Notes: generated by a model not told the origin, from the sequence alone. A stretch of DNA of 64,000 nt from Margaritifera margaritifera (GCA_029931535.1 JAQPZY010001689.1:1792001-1856000), one strand, 5' to 3'. Shown: positions 1 to 13,489, counted from the first letter of the stretch. Numbers and translations are program-made.

Positions 1-86
1 TTGCTAAACAATCACACAAAGTTTTTCCCAACACCGACATCACTGGGAGCTTTGGTCTTTAAAAGGAATGCTTTATGTAAAGAGAT

Positions 87-260
87 GACGAGCAGAGTTC
101 GAGAAAGGAGAGTATGACGAGCAGAGTTCTAGAAAGGAGAGTATGACGAGCAGAGTTCGAGAAAGGAGAGTATGACGAGCAGAGTTCGAGAAAGGAGAGT
201 ATGACGAGCAGAGTTCGAGAAAGGAGAGTATGACGAGCAGAGTTCGAGAAAGGAGAGTAT
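87..260. repeat. Minisatellite, 29 bp x 6
   Basis: Six head-to-tail copies of a unit starting GACGAGCAGAGTTCGAGAAA and ending GGAGAGTAT occupy exactly 174 bp, with one substitution (TTCTAG for TTCGAG in the second copy). The near identity suggests recent expansion. Confidence 0.97.
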
Positions 261-1053
261 TATATACATAAAGAAGCCTACTCATTATGCAAGTCTTCAT
301 ACGGATCATCAACCACTCGCCGTCTGGAAGCGTGGAAAATGTTTGCCTGGAAAGACATGGACTTTTGCAAATATTGCATATTTGATACTGTGTCCAATTT
401 CTTCAGAGGATGAGTACAGTAATAAACTTTTTTAAAGATTTGTTTCAGACTGAGTTAATCATATGTTTCTATTTTGCCAAAACCTAAACGATGAACGCAA
501 TATCATGTTTGGGCAATTAATAGATTCGGTAGACATAGTAGATTCACATTGGCTTTTCTCTTAGCATCATAACACTTTACTTCCCATTCTGTTGGGTGAG
601 AGAGCGGAAAACTTTGACTTTATGGATGACCTGACATGGCACACATTCATATGTTTGGTGGCAGAAGAGTTAGAATGTATATGTAGAATAGTAAACGAAC
701 TTGAACTTGATATCTGACAATGTGCCTGTACATTAGATTTAGGTTAATTTATCCATTTCATTTTATATTCCATAGATAGTATTTAAAAATGTTAGAATCC
801 CAGTGCTGAAAAGAAGAGCTGAAGCGAGAATTCATTTAAAAGGCGATAGTCAAATGTAAATAATTCCTTATATTTCTTAGATGTTTACATTTTCTTTAGC
901 ATGCTATTCTAGATCGTTCTTCTTTGTAATATTTTCATTTCCCGTGAGTTTGCTCGCTCCCGTAACTATAATAATAAGCTATATACGCATGTTCTACTTA
1001 ATTATTTCCATTTCAAGGTATTCTTGTAACCCTTTATCCATATCCGTGCCTAC
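261..1053. other. Non-coding AT-rich sequence, nothing recognised
   Basis: Short open frames only; no family similarity, tRNA or repeat array noticed. Confidence 0.5.
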
Positions 1054-2160
1054 TTTACACACACGTATACATCCATACATTACACACATGCATTCACATG
1101 TCCTGTATACATCCATAGATTACACACATGCATGTCCTGTATACATCCATACATTACACACATGCATTCACATGTCCTGTATACATCCATACATTACATA
1201 CATGCATTCACATGTCCTGTATACATCCATACAATACATACATGCATGTCCTGTATACATCCATAGATTACATACATGCATTCACATGTCCTGTATACAT
1301 CAATACATTACATACATGCATTCACATGTCCTGTATACATCCATACATTATATACATGCATTCACATGTCCTGTATACATCCATATTACATACATGCATT
1401 CACATGCCCTGTATACATCCATACATTACATTACATACATCCATTCACATGTCCCGTATACATCCACACATTACATTACATACATGCATTCACATATCCT
1501 GTACACATCCATACAATACATTACATACATGCATTCACATATCCTGTATACATCCATACATTACATTACAGACATGCATTCACATGTCCTGTATACATCC
1601 ATACATTACATACATGCATTCACATGTCCTGTATACATCCATACATTACACACATGCATTCACATGTCCTGTATACATCCATACGTTATATACATGCATT
1701 CACATGTCCTGTATACATCCATACCTTACATTACATACATCCATTCACATGTCCCGTATACATCCACACATTACATTACATACATGCATTCACATATCCT
1801 GTACACATCCATACAATACATTACAGACATGCATTCACATGTCCTGTATATATCCATACATTGCACACATGCATTCACATGTCCTGTATACATCCATACA
1901 TTACATACATGCATTCACATGTCCTGTATACATCCATACATTACACGCATGCATTCACATGTCCTGTATACATCCATACATTACACACATGCATTCACAT
2001 ATCCTGTATACATCCATACGTTACATACATGAATTCACATGTCGTGTATACATCCATACATTGCACACATGCATTCACATGTCCTGTGTATACATCCATA
2101 CATTATACACATGCATTCACATGTCCTGTATACATCCATACATTACACACATGCATTCGA
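1054..2160. repeat. Minisatellite, ~40 bp unit, ~27 copies
   Basis: The unit contains ACATGCATTCACATGTCCTG followed by TATACATCCATACATTACAT. Some units carry an extra TTACA or lack a segment. Because 40 is not a multiple of 3, each long plus-strand frame reads the same peptide phrases (HSHVLYTS, FTCPVYIH, HMSCIHPY) in rotation, so these frames are not genes. The array is interrupted by a SINE and resumes at 2,414-2,460. Confidence 0.95.
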
Positions 2161-2413
2161 GGGCCCCAGGTGGCCGAATGGTCTAAGGCGCTCGCATGTA
2201 CAGATCACTCACACATCTCACCTCTGTCTGCGTGGGTTCGAGTCTCGGGCTCGGCTAACGTGGGTATATGAGAAAGCTTGCCAGTAGCTTCACGTGGGTC
2301 GGTGGTTCTTCCCGGGTTTTTCCGGGTTCTTCCTCCACCAGATATAATGGCCGCCATGTATAGCCTTTCATGTGCTGAAAAATGGCGTTAAACCCACAAC
2401 AACAACAACAACA
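2161..2413 (+). mobile_element. tRNA-derived SINE (copy 1), inserted in a 40-bp minisatellite
   Basis: The head GGTGGCCGAATGGTCTAAGG has the Leu/Ser-type A box, and GGGTTCGAGTC is the B box. The body contains GGTTCTTCCCGGG and CCTCCACCAGATATAATGG, then GAAAAATGGCGTTAAACCCA and an (AAC)n tail. This conserved body and 3' end is of the kind seen in mollusc SINEs with a shared metazoan domain. Minisatellite sequence flanks it on both sides, so the array predates the insertion. Confidence 0.88.
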
Positions 2414-2461
2414 TACATGTCCTGTATACATCCATACATTACATAAATGCATTCACATGTT
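2414..2461. repeat. Displaced end of the 40-bp minisatellite beyond the SINE
   Basis: ACATGTCCTGTATACATCCA and ATTACATAAATGCATTCACA continue the repeat of 1,054-2,160 after the SINE tail. Confidence 0.85.
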
Positions 2462-2870
2462 CTTGTATGCTTTCCATCAATTTCATTTATATAACAGTTT
2501 TATTTTTTTTTTTGCATACGGTACTAGTTTTTAATGATTCTATTTAACATCAAAAATATATTAAAATATTTTATGGTGTGCCGTATACTTACATCTAAAT
2601 TGTTAGATGTTCTCAAAAAAGCCATTTTTTTAAGATAAGATATATACTCTTTCATTTCCCGTGCTCTACATACTGGATATCATATATATAAAACTAATTC
2701 AGGAAATGTAGCCTTAATGCAGAGGTCTAAAGATGATCATTGTACCTTTATCTGTGTATTGACATAATTAGTGTGGTGTGTATTCATTAATGTCACCTTA
2801 ATTTTCTACTGCTATTATCTAATAATGCAAATAACTGAATGTAATATCTTTTAAAGCTGGAATCAAGTCA
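2462..2870. other. Non-coding AT-rich sequence
   Basis: Nothing beyond short T-runs was seen. Confidence 0.5.
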
Positions 2871-3002
2871 TGCATACATACAAACATACATACATACATA
2901 CATGCATGCATACATACATACATACATACATACATACATACATACATACATACATACATACATACATACATACATACATACATACATACATACATACATA
3001 CA

Positions 3003-3034
<32 letters not shown>

Positions 3035-3046
3035 CATACATACATT
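2871..3046. repeat. (CATA)n microsatellite, ~175 bp
   Basis: An almost pure tetranucleotide run. Open frames with YVCM or HTYI repeats on either strand are trivial products of it. Confidence 0.98.
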
Positions 3047-4062
3047 GTAGTGTGTGGACATGCAAACAAAACTAAAATAAATACATGAAAGGGAACAGAA
3101 CATAGATCAAAGGGCAATCAAAAGGTATGCAAATTGGTGCAAGAAAATTAAAACAAGATGAAGAAAAAAACAGGTCATGCAGAAAGGAAGATCACTACAA
3201 AGCTAAGAGACGAAAAGACCAAATCAACATAGAAGGAAAGAATTAAAAATGGAGTAAAAGCTAACTTTAAGCACGGATAAATGCTAACAGAACCAAAACG
3301 TAAGTTCGAAACTATGCTGCAAATACTGTAAATAGAAATTACAACCCCCTTCCCCCCCCCCCCCTGCCCATGTCTGCAACAACCTGTGAAAGGCACCATA
3401 GAGTTTTCGCACAGAATCTCATCTGGCAGGCTGTAACAGATTAGGGGAGCATACTGTAACAGATTAGGGGAGCAGACTGTAACAGATTAGGGGAGCAACA
3501 CCTGAATGACGTCTTGCCATCTTGTTAAAGGACCTATCAGCTTTGTCAAAAACAATGCACTTATTTTGAATGATGTAATACTTACCAACAATCCAAAACT
3601 CTTTTTTAAACTGCAAATTTAACTGTGGATTGTGGGACTGGATGACTCGAATAATTTAGATTCCATTGTCTTTCGGAACTAAGTGAACCAAAGCAAAAAG
3701 TACCCAATAATCTTCAGAATTGTAATTATAGTAGGTGACATTCCTATATCTGCTAGGGGAAGAGAAAACTCTCCGATTTCAGAATAAAACATTAAGAAGA
3801 CTTTCGTGCATACTAAAAACAAGAAGAAGAGGGAAAAAAAACTATATTGATTGCAACTATAAATTTCCAGGGAATAGAGAAGCAAATTGCATGACAGTTA
3901 TGGTAATCATAGCAAAACAATCTGGCTTTTGTATTGACTTATTATTTTGTATTGGTCTGAACATAAGATCATATAAGTTTTTGTTTCTGAATACATTAGT
4001 AGGAAGTCAGGTGAAGTCAAGCACGTAACCAATATCAGATACATTACTGGACTGAAACAGAT
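3047..4062. other. Non-coding sequence with a C-run and a short 23-bp x 3 repeat
   Basis: Poly-C at about 3349-3364. At 3431-3499 CTGTAACAGATTAGGGGAGC plus three bases is repeated three times. No gene supported. Confidence 0.6.
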
Positions 4063-4320
4063 GTTTTATATTTATTCTGTTAGGGTTTTATATTTATTCT
4101 GTTAGGTTTTATATTGATTCTGTTAGGGTTTTATATTGATTCTGTATGGGTTTTATATTTTTTCTGTATGGGTTTTATATTGATTCTGTATGGGTTTTAT
4201 ATTTATTCTGTTAGGGTTTTATATTGATTCTGTATGGGTTTTATATTGATTCTGTATGGGTTTTATATTGATTCTGTTAGGGTTTTATATTGATTCTGTA
4301 TGGGTTTTATATTTATTCTG
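4063..4320. repeat. Minisatellite, 22 bp x ~12
   Basis: The unit is TTTTATATTGATTCTGTATGGG with alternatives TTATTCTG and GTTAGGG. Two variant types (TTAGGG and TATGGG endings) alternate irregularly. Confidence 0.93.
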
Positions 4321-6479
4321 AAGTGATGGTATGATGCAATAATGTGGGTATATCAAATTGTTAATCGTCGCAAATAAATGTATTTTCAACAGTAGACCAT
4401 TGTTCTATATTCTCTAAAGCCAGTTATGAATTTCTTGTTAACTGTCCAGATTCACCGTTTGAGAGAGAGAGAGAGAGAGTACAAAAACGAATATGACTTT
4501 CAGTAGCTATGGTATTTCAAGCATAATGAGCGTAATAATGACATGAATTAAATTTAAATAACTTTAAATGTTTAATTACCTTCTTTTTTAATGTCAGTTC
4601 ACTTCGCCAGTTTCTTGCTCTGTTCATCGTACTCGCGGTAGATCGTTCTATTCAAATTGCCGCACTGTCGCTGTTCTGGTGGTTGCCGTACGGTGCTGGT
4701 TCTTTCTCTATTTAAACCATCTTTCACGTTTGAATCTAACGAACCTGTTTATCCCTTATTTAATCAATATGAATGAAAATAAAACTTTTAAAAAGAAGCG
4801 AATTAACTATTTAAAACAAGAATGGGAATAACTGCAGAACTACATTTTTTTCTTAGCCTACACAAATGATTGGGATGTGAAGTGTTTAACTCCTGCTGTC
4901 AATGCACAGTTTCTTGTAGTCACTCTTTTTTTCACTGGAAATGTATGTGTATTTGTATGTCGTATATATATTACCTGTGAAAATCCTAGACTTAAGTCTA
5001 TCGCCATTTTATTTAGGAATATTATGCCATTATACCGTTATACACGCAATTCATTCATAATAGGAAATGACTACTTTCAGACCTCAAAAGGTTAATCTAT
5101 GCCTTCCCAATTCTATTCGACAACACAGTACTGATAAAAAAAAATTTTTAAATAAATAAATAAAATCACTTTCACTTTGTAAATGGCGGCTGAAGCGATA
5201 ATTGCATCAATCTAAATATTTACCCACACTGCCAATAGGGTTCCTTGAAATTAATGTCGTTTATTTCCTTCAGCTATATGACACTCCTATTTAGCTTTCT
5301 ATTTCTTATCTATTTTATGGGGCAAAATTTTTCGCTCTTAGAACGTTCTTGGGGTATTTTGTTGACAAAGGCAAAAAAGTTGAATGTTCCTCAGATCTGT
5401 CACGCAGAACGTATTTATCGCTTCCAGTAACTGGGATCTAGATTGGCTTTCTGTTCTAAAGATTAGGCGAGATAAGATGAGAGTCAGTGAGTCAGAACCG
5501 AGCACAGATAACTGCATGTTTGGCGAGAGGGGACAAATTGAACGAAAACTGACAATATTTATGGATAACAGAAAGTTGCCTTGCGCCACTGCTCAAAGGA
5601 ATATTGAGTAAGCACTACTCTCTAATACATTGAAGTAATTTAGTAGGCCAAAACGTTCAAACGCAGTCCACCTCCGAAGTGAATGGACCCACAACCTTCA
5701 GTTCAGTGTACCTTTCTCGGTTACAATCATAAGCAAAGAATGTTGCATGGTATCTGCAATCGTAGTAGCCTTCTAGAAGAGGCAAAGAAGTACTTCCTCG
5801 CCACCATGGACTCGACTCATACGAGGACACATACGGTTTGCCAGGTGGGAAGAACGACCTTGAGCGTGTTCTGGACATTGAAGACGTAGCTGCGAGCGCC
5901 AAACCGTCAAAAGTAATATGTAGGATACTTAACATGGCGACCCTTTATTTGCACAGGACAATAATTTATAAGCTGACAACCAGTTTACATCAATACAGCA
6001 AAACCTGGCGGCATAAGTGCCAAGCAGACAATAAAACATAAGTTGATGCATCAACTCTCATCCAAGATTTGTCACATCGTTTCGATACTTTAGAGTACAA
6101 ATTTGATTGTTTAGGGAACCAGTTCAGTATATGATAGATGTTATATTATATACTTGAATCGAACTCTGCCTCAAAAGCAAGTAAGAGATAGTCAAGTCAA
6201 TTATGTTGGTAAACATTCTTCACAGCAATATTATCAATATTTACCATAAACATATTGACTAGTCGTTCCAATAATGTTAAATATTATTAAATGTCCCAGT
6301 AAAGAATTCAGACCTCATTTTCCACTGTTTCTCGAATGAGTCCGGTGGGATTTGAGGGGTGTGGTGCGGGTTAGGGATAAGGTGGAGACAATAGTTTTAC
6401 CGGATCGGGTTTGGTCAATTACTAGTTTTGTTTGTGGAGTCAACATTTTTGATGGCATATTGGTGGGTTTTCTGCTAAT
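4321..6479. other. No supported gene; weak candidate exon at 4,590-4,770
   Basis: A short (GA)n lies at 4460-4478. A GC-richer patch at 4,590-4,770 is open in one frame on each strand, the minus frame preceded by AAACAG. The patch at 5,390-5,900 has short overlapping frames. No recognisable protein family. Confidence 0.4.
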
Positions 6480-6530
6480 TTTTTTTTTTTTTTTTTTTTT
6501 TGGGGGGGGGGGGGGGGAGGAGGAGGGGGT
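6480..6530. repeat. Poly-T/poly-G junction (about T22 G16)
   Basis: An uninterrupted T-run passes directly into a G-run, then GGAGGAGG. Similar junctions occur at 30,609-30,646 and, in reverse orientation, at 42,575-42,596. Confidence 0.95.
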
Positions 6531-7869
6531 ACATTTTTCTATATGTGCCCAAATGAATCAAAGACCAAAAGTGAAATCTATTTACTGTTCTTAAACGTAA
6601 TTGATATATTGGTAACTATGAAACTTCATGGTCAGTGTGGCTTTTCTTCGCATTAGTGTCTGTATATTTTTACTGATCCCTGGCAACCGTTATGTAATTA
6701 CACCTGTTGTGCTTGTCTGACTAATCTGATATCCTATTGATTACACTTTGACAACTTTTAGAAATATTTCGTCCTTCAAAAATATACATATCCAAATTTT
6801 AATGACTTTGGGGGGACTTTAACCGTGTTTCAGGTTTAAGCATGGACTCAAGTTTTTGTGCTTTGACTGCAATTGTTTTTCCATACGAGCTATTATACTA
6901 GTATCATTATTATTATTGATTATGTTGTATAGGTTGCTGTTGCAATAATGATGTCATTATAGTTCTTGTTATCGTCATGTCGTCGTCGGTCGTAGTCGTC
7001 GTCGTTGTAATCATTATTTACTTTTTCATTTGGGTATTACAGGAACGCCGAAAATGAAAAGAGAAGATATTTGGACCGTGAGTATTTCAGTTGGCTTTTA
7101 AATTATGACATATTTCGATTAAAGGACTTGAGTATTTGAACAAAAACAGATCATCATATCTTCTTAATGTATTGATTGCTCAGCATGTTCCTTAAATTGC
7201 CGATAGATAAATGTGTGGAAATAATCACGAAAAAAAGTCTTGGATTTCCGGGGTAATATTACGAAAAACTTCGTTCTGCTAGCATTTGATTATTATGTCC
7301 ATTCTTATAGACTGAAGCCATAACCTGATCAAACCAAGATTTGTGTTCCGTACACTAGCAGCCATGACAACATAACACTAGCAGACATTATAACATATCG
7401 GCTCAATCTTGTGTGTAACGGGCTGTTATTTTCTTGGCACCCAAATGTGGTGATTAATGTAGGATGGCTAAAACCCAGTTGCAAAGATAAAACAAAATTG
7501 TTCTGCCATTCAATTGCATCTTCAGCCATCCAAGAACACTGAGCCAACAATACTTCACCTCAGTATGCTTTTACTGTCGTCTCGCCATTGTCCCTGGATT
7601 TCTACTGATTTAGCTTGAATACGATGTTCAGTCTCACTGGTTTGATAAGCCTTTCTTGACATTAAAACATCTCATAGCACTGGTTTGATAAGCCTTTCTT
7701 GACATTAAAACATCTCATAGCACACCCTAATGGCTACATGATTGCGATGTTGTACGTTATAAGCTTAGATTAAAAGTCATGGCAGCGGATGTCTGATGGT
7801 GTATTTCTCGGTATCTTGGGTCTGATAAGGGGTCTAAGATCAAAATGTAAACGCTGAGACTATTTATAA
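6531..7869. other. Non-coding; contains a 43-bp direct duplication at 7,635-7,723
   Basis: CACTGGTTTGATAAGCCTTT through CATCTCATAG occurs twice in tandem without a change, indicating a very recent duplication. The short CGTCGTCGTTGT stretch near 6,990 is simple sequence. No gene. Confidence 0.6.
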
Positions 7870-8045
7870 AGGGAGCCGCGGTGGCTTTGTGGTTAGAGCG
7901 TTGTATTCGTGACCAGAAAGCTGCGGGTTCGATTCCCACAATTGTATCAATTCGGATCGACTACCCTGGTGTGTGCTTGCTGAGGCATATGTCTCAGCAT
8001 GATGTAGCCTTTAGTGTGTTGCTGTACCGTAAAACCAAACTAATG
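7870..8045 (+). mobile_element. tRNA-derived SINE (copy 2)
   Basis: The head GAGCCGCGGTGGCTTTGTGG has the A box TGGCTTTGTGG and the B box GGTTCGATTCC. Its body, with GGTGTGTGCTTGCTGAGGC and AGCATGATGTAGCC, parallels the SINE at 43,156 (GGTGTGTCATTGGGAAAG ... GCATGATATAGCC). It ends near GTAAAACCAAAC. Confidence 0.85.
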
Positions 8046-9786
8046 TGTAGGTGCCACATTGGCAATATTGGAGCGAGATAAGAGATTGTCAGGAATCATT
8101 TGAAAATGCTCCACCTTTAATCGCAAACACTTTGAATTATATAAATTTCCCACATGTGTAAGTGACAACAAGTAATTTTGCGATTGGATCATTAGAAACG
8201 CAATTTAGACAGTGTGTGCATGCAGTTCTTATGTTGCCAGGGCCATTTCACTAAAAGGCCTCAATTTTGCCCTGCATTCATACAGGAATCGGAGAATTGA
8301 CCAATCGTTAATCTTATGAGATGAATGCGTATTTGTTGTTTTTGTTGGTTTTCTTTTTTTTAAATTCCCTTTTTTTTTCTTTTTTTTTTTCTATATCAGC
8401 GGAGTTTCGATATACTACACACTTGCTCCTTACACACCAAAATCAGTTAGAGGAGATACTATTTCCATTCCTTTGCTCTGATTCTTTCTCTTCCTCCTCT
8501 TCTTTTTTTGTTCTCTTCTTCTAGTTTGGACAGTTATATTTCTGTTCTCTCGTCTCTGCTGCAACAATTATTAGAGCATTTTTTTCATTCAAGTGGTCAT
8601 AGTAGTTCAATTACTAAAGAGGATGGGCTAGATTCTATGGCCGTCTTTACACTTCCATGAAATGACAAGCTTTTGAGATATTAATTTAGTTGCAATGTTT
8701 CATCTAAATAAGATAATTTCATTTTTAAGTCTGCAGCAGAAAATTAAATAATTTGTCTATGTGATGAATTTTGTTGATACTACGGCAAAAAAGTAAAAAT
8801 TTCAAACAGTACAAATAATTAAGCTTTCATTTTTCGCTCTTTTATGATACGCCATTTTTAACGATGCTGGTGTTCAAATTATTCATTTACAGAAAATGAC
8901 TAAATAATGACCCCCAATATGCTTGGAAAATGAAACACTGAAAACGGAATATATATATATATATATAAAGTGTTAACTTGGCATCGGTAATTCATAAATA
9001 AATATAAAACCAGTAAATAAGTAATTGAATATTGAGTTACTAACAGTGATATTTGTGAATTTTGTTCATCGTTCAGTTTACTGATAGTGTTCATGTTCGA
9101 AAACCCCCGGTCTCAAGCACACTATTTCAATAACTATGCATAATGTGGGTAACAGTTTCATCCCAGAATAATTTTTAATGTTTATTCACATCCGTATATT
9201 ATAGAATGAGGTATAAAGACTTTATGTACAAAACTCGTAATGTTTACTTTCCGTACTCACTGTACGTTGACAGCAGAAAGCACGAGTACTAAGTTTTCCG
9301 GTCAGTTTAGAAATATTTAGAACTAAGGTACATAGGTAAGGCCATCCGGTACCAAAAATGGTATAAATAAAAAAAAAAAACTTTAATGTTCACATTCCAT
9401 TACTTTTTACGTGAAGATAACTTATATTTAAAAGGAAATCCGTGTTTATTTATTTCTATATAAATTTAAAAACGAAATTATCATTCTAATTGAAGCGGTT
9501 TCATTTAGCCGCGACCGTCTCATTTCTAAATAGAATTTTTTTTTGGTAGGATCTGCAATGAAGCTAAAAAAAATTACTGTCGCTTAAAGAACTGGATCAT
9601 TTTTTTCTGTAATTAAAATGTCATTCATCGAATGATGATAACATGGTTTTTAACTAAATAATACAGTTTAAAAACAAATATTCAGGTGTTGCATCAGCAC
9701 CATCAAACTGTTGCATCGTGAATAGTCCATTACACCCACTTCTCGTCGACTTTGACTTTCCCGGCGAAGTTACAATCAGTATATAA
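8046..9786. other. Non-coding AT-rich sequence with T-runs and (AT)n
   Basis: T-rich 8,345-8,400, (AT)n at about 8,949-8,966. Nothing coding recognised. Confidence 0.5.
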
Positions 9787-9910
9787 AATCTATCGCATAC
9801 AATTTAATTTCTATCATATAAATTTATAATCTATCGCATACAATTTAATTTCTATTATATAACTTTATAATCTATCGCATACAAAAAAAGTTTCTATCAT
9901 ATAAATTTAT
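9787..9910. repeat. Tandem repeat, ~41 bp x 3
   Basis: AATCTATCGCATACAATTTA followed by ATTTCTATCATATAAATTTAT recurs three times; the third copy has an A-run replacing TTTAA. Confidence 0.88.
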
Positions 9911-10398
9911 ATCATATAATATCTCAGGTTATTCACCTGTCACATTAGAAATCCCCTAAAATGGATCAAATGTTCGAATTTTTTAAAATTCCTATTTTGA
10001 AAAATATTGGAAGTTTAAATTTATAGGTGCGTACTTTGTTGAACAATGGGTAATTTATTACCAATGCCATGTAATCTGTTACTAAGTGTACTTTTCAAAT
10101 CAAACCAGATGCAATGGTTATCCGTATAAGAATTGTTAACACTATATTACTCATTTATATGTGCTTCTGTTGTTCATAAAAAGAAAATACTTTGTGGCTT
10201 CTGGAAACTGTTGCCTCAATCGGAAAACAAGCGAATAAAACCATATCTGGCAGACCTTCTGTAGTCCCCAAGATGTTTCCTATTGGTGAGTTGAAAAACT
10301 TTCCTGGATTACTTTCTCTACCTTTTTGCAGTCTCAAAAGATCCTTTAAACACATTCTGGGAGAAACCAGTGCAAAATTTGTTAAAGTTGTATTGGCT

Positions 10399-10399
<1 letters not shown>

Positions 10400-10473
<74 letters not shown>
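10400..10473. repeat. (CT)n microsatellite, ~73 bp
   Basis: A pure CT dinucleotide run. The 111-residue plus-strand frame across it (poly Leu-Ser) is not credible as a gene. Confidence 0.97.
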
Positions 10474-10475
<2 letters not shown>

Positions 10476-10572
10476 ATATAGTCATAGAAAAGCAATTCTG
10501 TTTCTGTATGTGTCTTTATTTATTTAGTAATTGATTCCGAAGAAATTGCATCTCATTCCAAACCAATGTTTT

Positions 10573-11012
10573 CCACATCGTAATCCTTTGTACCATCTTC
10601 TACCGCTTATTCCATTCCGCATCGTAATCCTTTGTACCATTTTCTACCTCTTATTCCATTCCACATCGTAATCCTTTGTACCATCTTCTACAGCTTATTC
10701 CATTCCACATCGTAATACTTTGTACCATCTTCTAGCGCTTATTCCATTCCACATCGTAATCCTTTGTACCATCTTCTACAGCTTATTCCATTCCACATCG
10801 TAATCCTTTGTACCATCTTCTACCACTTATTCCATTCCACATCTTAATCCTTTGTACCATCTTCTACACCTTATTCCATTTCACATCGTAATCCTTTGTA
10901 CCATCTTCTACAGCTTATTCCATTCCACATCGTAATCCTTTGTACCATCTTCTACAGCTTATTCCATTTCACATCGTAATCCTTTGTACCATCTTCTACA
11001 GCTTATTCAATT
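10573..11012. repeat. Minisatellite, 44 bp x 10
   Basis: The unit starts CCACATCGTAATCCTTTGTA and continues CCATCTTCTACAGCTTATTC. Ten copies fill exactly 440 bp with few substitutions (ACAG/ACCG/ACCT variants). Confidence 0.95.
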
Positions 11013-13489
11013 TTGCTGCTTTTATATTGATTTGTTTTATATTTACAGGGAACCACAATTTTTTTTGTATATCACGAAAATGTTGTAATAATTCAAAATG
11101 AAAAGATCATCGCTTCCGTACGATATGGTGATGTCTTTAACCAGCTTTCTACCCAAATTATTTACCATTGCATTATCAGCATCTCCTGTAACCTTCATGT
11201 CAAACGACACACACAAACCAACTACCTGGTAAAATGAATTATATTTGGGCTTCGCTTTGGAATTGTTATCAGTTAAGTTGTTTAGGTTTAATGTGCATAT
11301 GATACAATGATGTGTTGGATTTAGGTATTTAACTCTTTATGGTATTTGTTCTTGCTTATGAAGTTAATGTGTTTGCCGTACGTTGCCATTTTATTATTTA
11401 TATAACAAAACTTTTGTTTTGTTTGTAAAGAACCTCATAAACAACATACGCTAATACATCCTTTACACGTGCAATGAATATACTCGTAATGTACCTGTTC
11501 ATCAGAAGGATTGTAGAACTCATTATGTTTTAGGTGTCTTTGTCTTTCAGGTTTAGCGTTATGTTCTCGATAAGTACATATGTCGGGATGAACAGATGGA
11601 TATCGATAAAAAACATCATCCAGGTTGTCCAAGTACTGAGTCACCAAGCCTCGTTCGCTCAATATTTCATTCAAGTAGTCAAGTTTCTTGTTTCAGCTTT
11701 CAATGAACTGTGCAGCTTTTCTCTGTAATTCTTCCATGACTTTTTATCATGCCTTTTATTTTTCATCTCCATCCATATCAAAGCAATTGAACAGACGGTT
11801 GAGTCCTGAAAATGCTAGACCATCCTGTAATTACTTCTGCTGCTGCCATTTATTGTGCTATAAAAGTGTACATACGGTACACAAGTAGAGTACGGCACAA
11901 TTAAGGACGTGTCTGCTGCATATACCATGTGCCATTTATTTAACGAAAAGTCATTCTCTTTAAGAGTAACAAATTTTGATAATGCTGCCTTGTTTTGTAG
12001 AGTTTTTGTTGCATCATCACTAAATATGTCCTTCTTTGTGTTCCAATCCATTTATTAAAACGTTGTTCTTTTCTCGATAGTATGTAAGTGAATCTCTTAT
12101 GCTGTAAAGATCAGATTCTTGTTTTAACCTCCAACAAGTATGAAAGACGTTTTTTGTTTTCATCGAATCCAATATAAAACAAATCAATATAAAAGCCACA
12201 AAATCGTATAGTTGTAATATACAGATTGCAAAAAATTTTGTATTAGCCTTTAAAAAAAAATTCAATTGCATATTGATCTACTAAATCTATTATGACTAAT
12301 GTTTATTCAGAGTTAAGTCAATATCTGCTAACTAATATCCGGAGTCTAGTTTCAGAATCGTCCAACAAGCCTTTCCTATATTTTTATTGAATGTTAGATC
12401 CTAAACTTGGTTTTGTTGTCTCTTTATCATTTGTAACTACAATTCTCACATGTACACTTAAACCAACACTTCTTGAATACTCCAAAGTCAGAGCAATTCG
12501 AAAATCGTAAAACAATATATATCTGGGTCTTCGTTTAGCTTTTTTTAAGTCAATCTTTGAATGCCTCTGTTTTTTGTTTATTTCGGTTTTAACTTTATCA
12601 GTTCTACAACTTAATGCAAGAGTATGTTTATCTATATCAGTTATGAATGTAAGCAGATTCACTAGGATCTATTAGATATATTTCTGTAATCATGTTAACA
12701 TTATTAACTTAGCGTCAAAACTAAACATATATTACATTCATACAGGGAAAATCTATAACTTTTCGATATTCATCTTTTATGCATATATTATATGTGTTTA
12801 TGGCACCGCTTTGTAATTGCTTGTAATGTCCATTAACATGTATGAAACAAAGTCTCATGAAAATAAAAATTAATATGTAGAGACTCTAGTAAACACGAAT
12901 AATTTGGTGTTATGGATCTAATTGAGGAAGATGAATAAATTTTGTGCATACAAAAACAAACAATCTGTGTCTTATTCGTTAGATTCTGAATAGATCTCTA
13001 GCTATTGAATCCTAAACATTTTGAGTAGTAGTTGATTATGTGTACCGTGTAATTACTACTCAGAGTGACGAGAACTTTACAGTTGTGTTTCTGACCTTCA
13101 ATATCCTTCGTTGTCATTTTTAGCAATCCTTCCAGCTTTGATTTTTTCATGTGCAGTTCAAAGTTGTAAATACCATCATTATTTCATTCTTGTCTTTTAT
13201 ATAATAGAAGATCTTGCTCTGACTTAATTGGAAACGCGGTAATACCTAACAATAAAATCTATTCCTTGCAATGATATTGTTTGTTTACCATGTATTTCAC
13301 GAAATATAAAATTAAAGCTACTCAGTTTGATGTCTTTTGTACAAAGTTTTGCCAAAACAATAGAATTGGTCTATTCATGTGCACCAATTGCACATTCTAC
13401 TGCCTGCACCAAATTTCATGTCTACCATTTGGTATCTTCGATCTTATCAGATTGTTATGAATACATTTATTATTTTCTCTTGTCCTAAA
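11013..13489. other. AT-rich; short minus-strand open stretches of unknown meaning
   Basis: Minus-strand open stretches at 12662-12384, 12271-12020, 12051-11815 and 11674-11435 follow the L1-like remnant in the same orientation. They might be its decayed continuation or unrelated. None shows a motif I can name. Confidence 0.35.

Noticed and set aside
2161..2260. A functional tRNA-Leu or tRNA-Ser gene
   Set aside because: A and B boxes are present, but there is no paired acceptor stem or terminator and a SINE body follows directly; likewise for the tRNA-like heads at 7,870, 35,845 and 43,156.
881..2271. Three overlapping long plus-strand ORFs of 331-383 codons
   Set aside because: They are rotations of the same 40-bp minisatellite read in different frames; no start, splice or codon evidence of a gene.
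2819..3117. ORFs of YVCM or HTYI repeats on both strands
   Set aside because: Pure (CATA)n microsatellite.
5657..5935. 92-codon minus-strand ORF and overlapping plus-strand frames
   Set aside because: No recognisable motif, no splice context; could not choose a strand.
10192..10527. 111-codon ORF with a Ser-Leu repeat
   Set aside because: Half of it is a (CT)n run; no family signal in the remainder.
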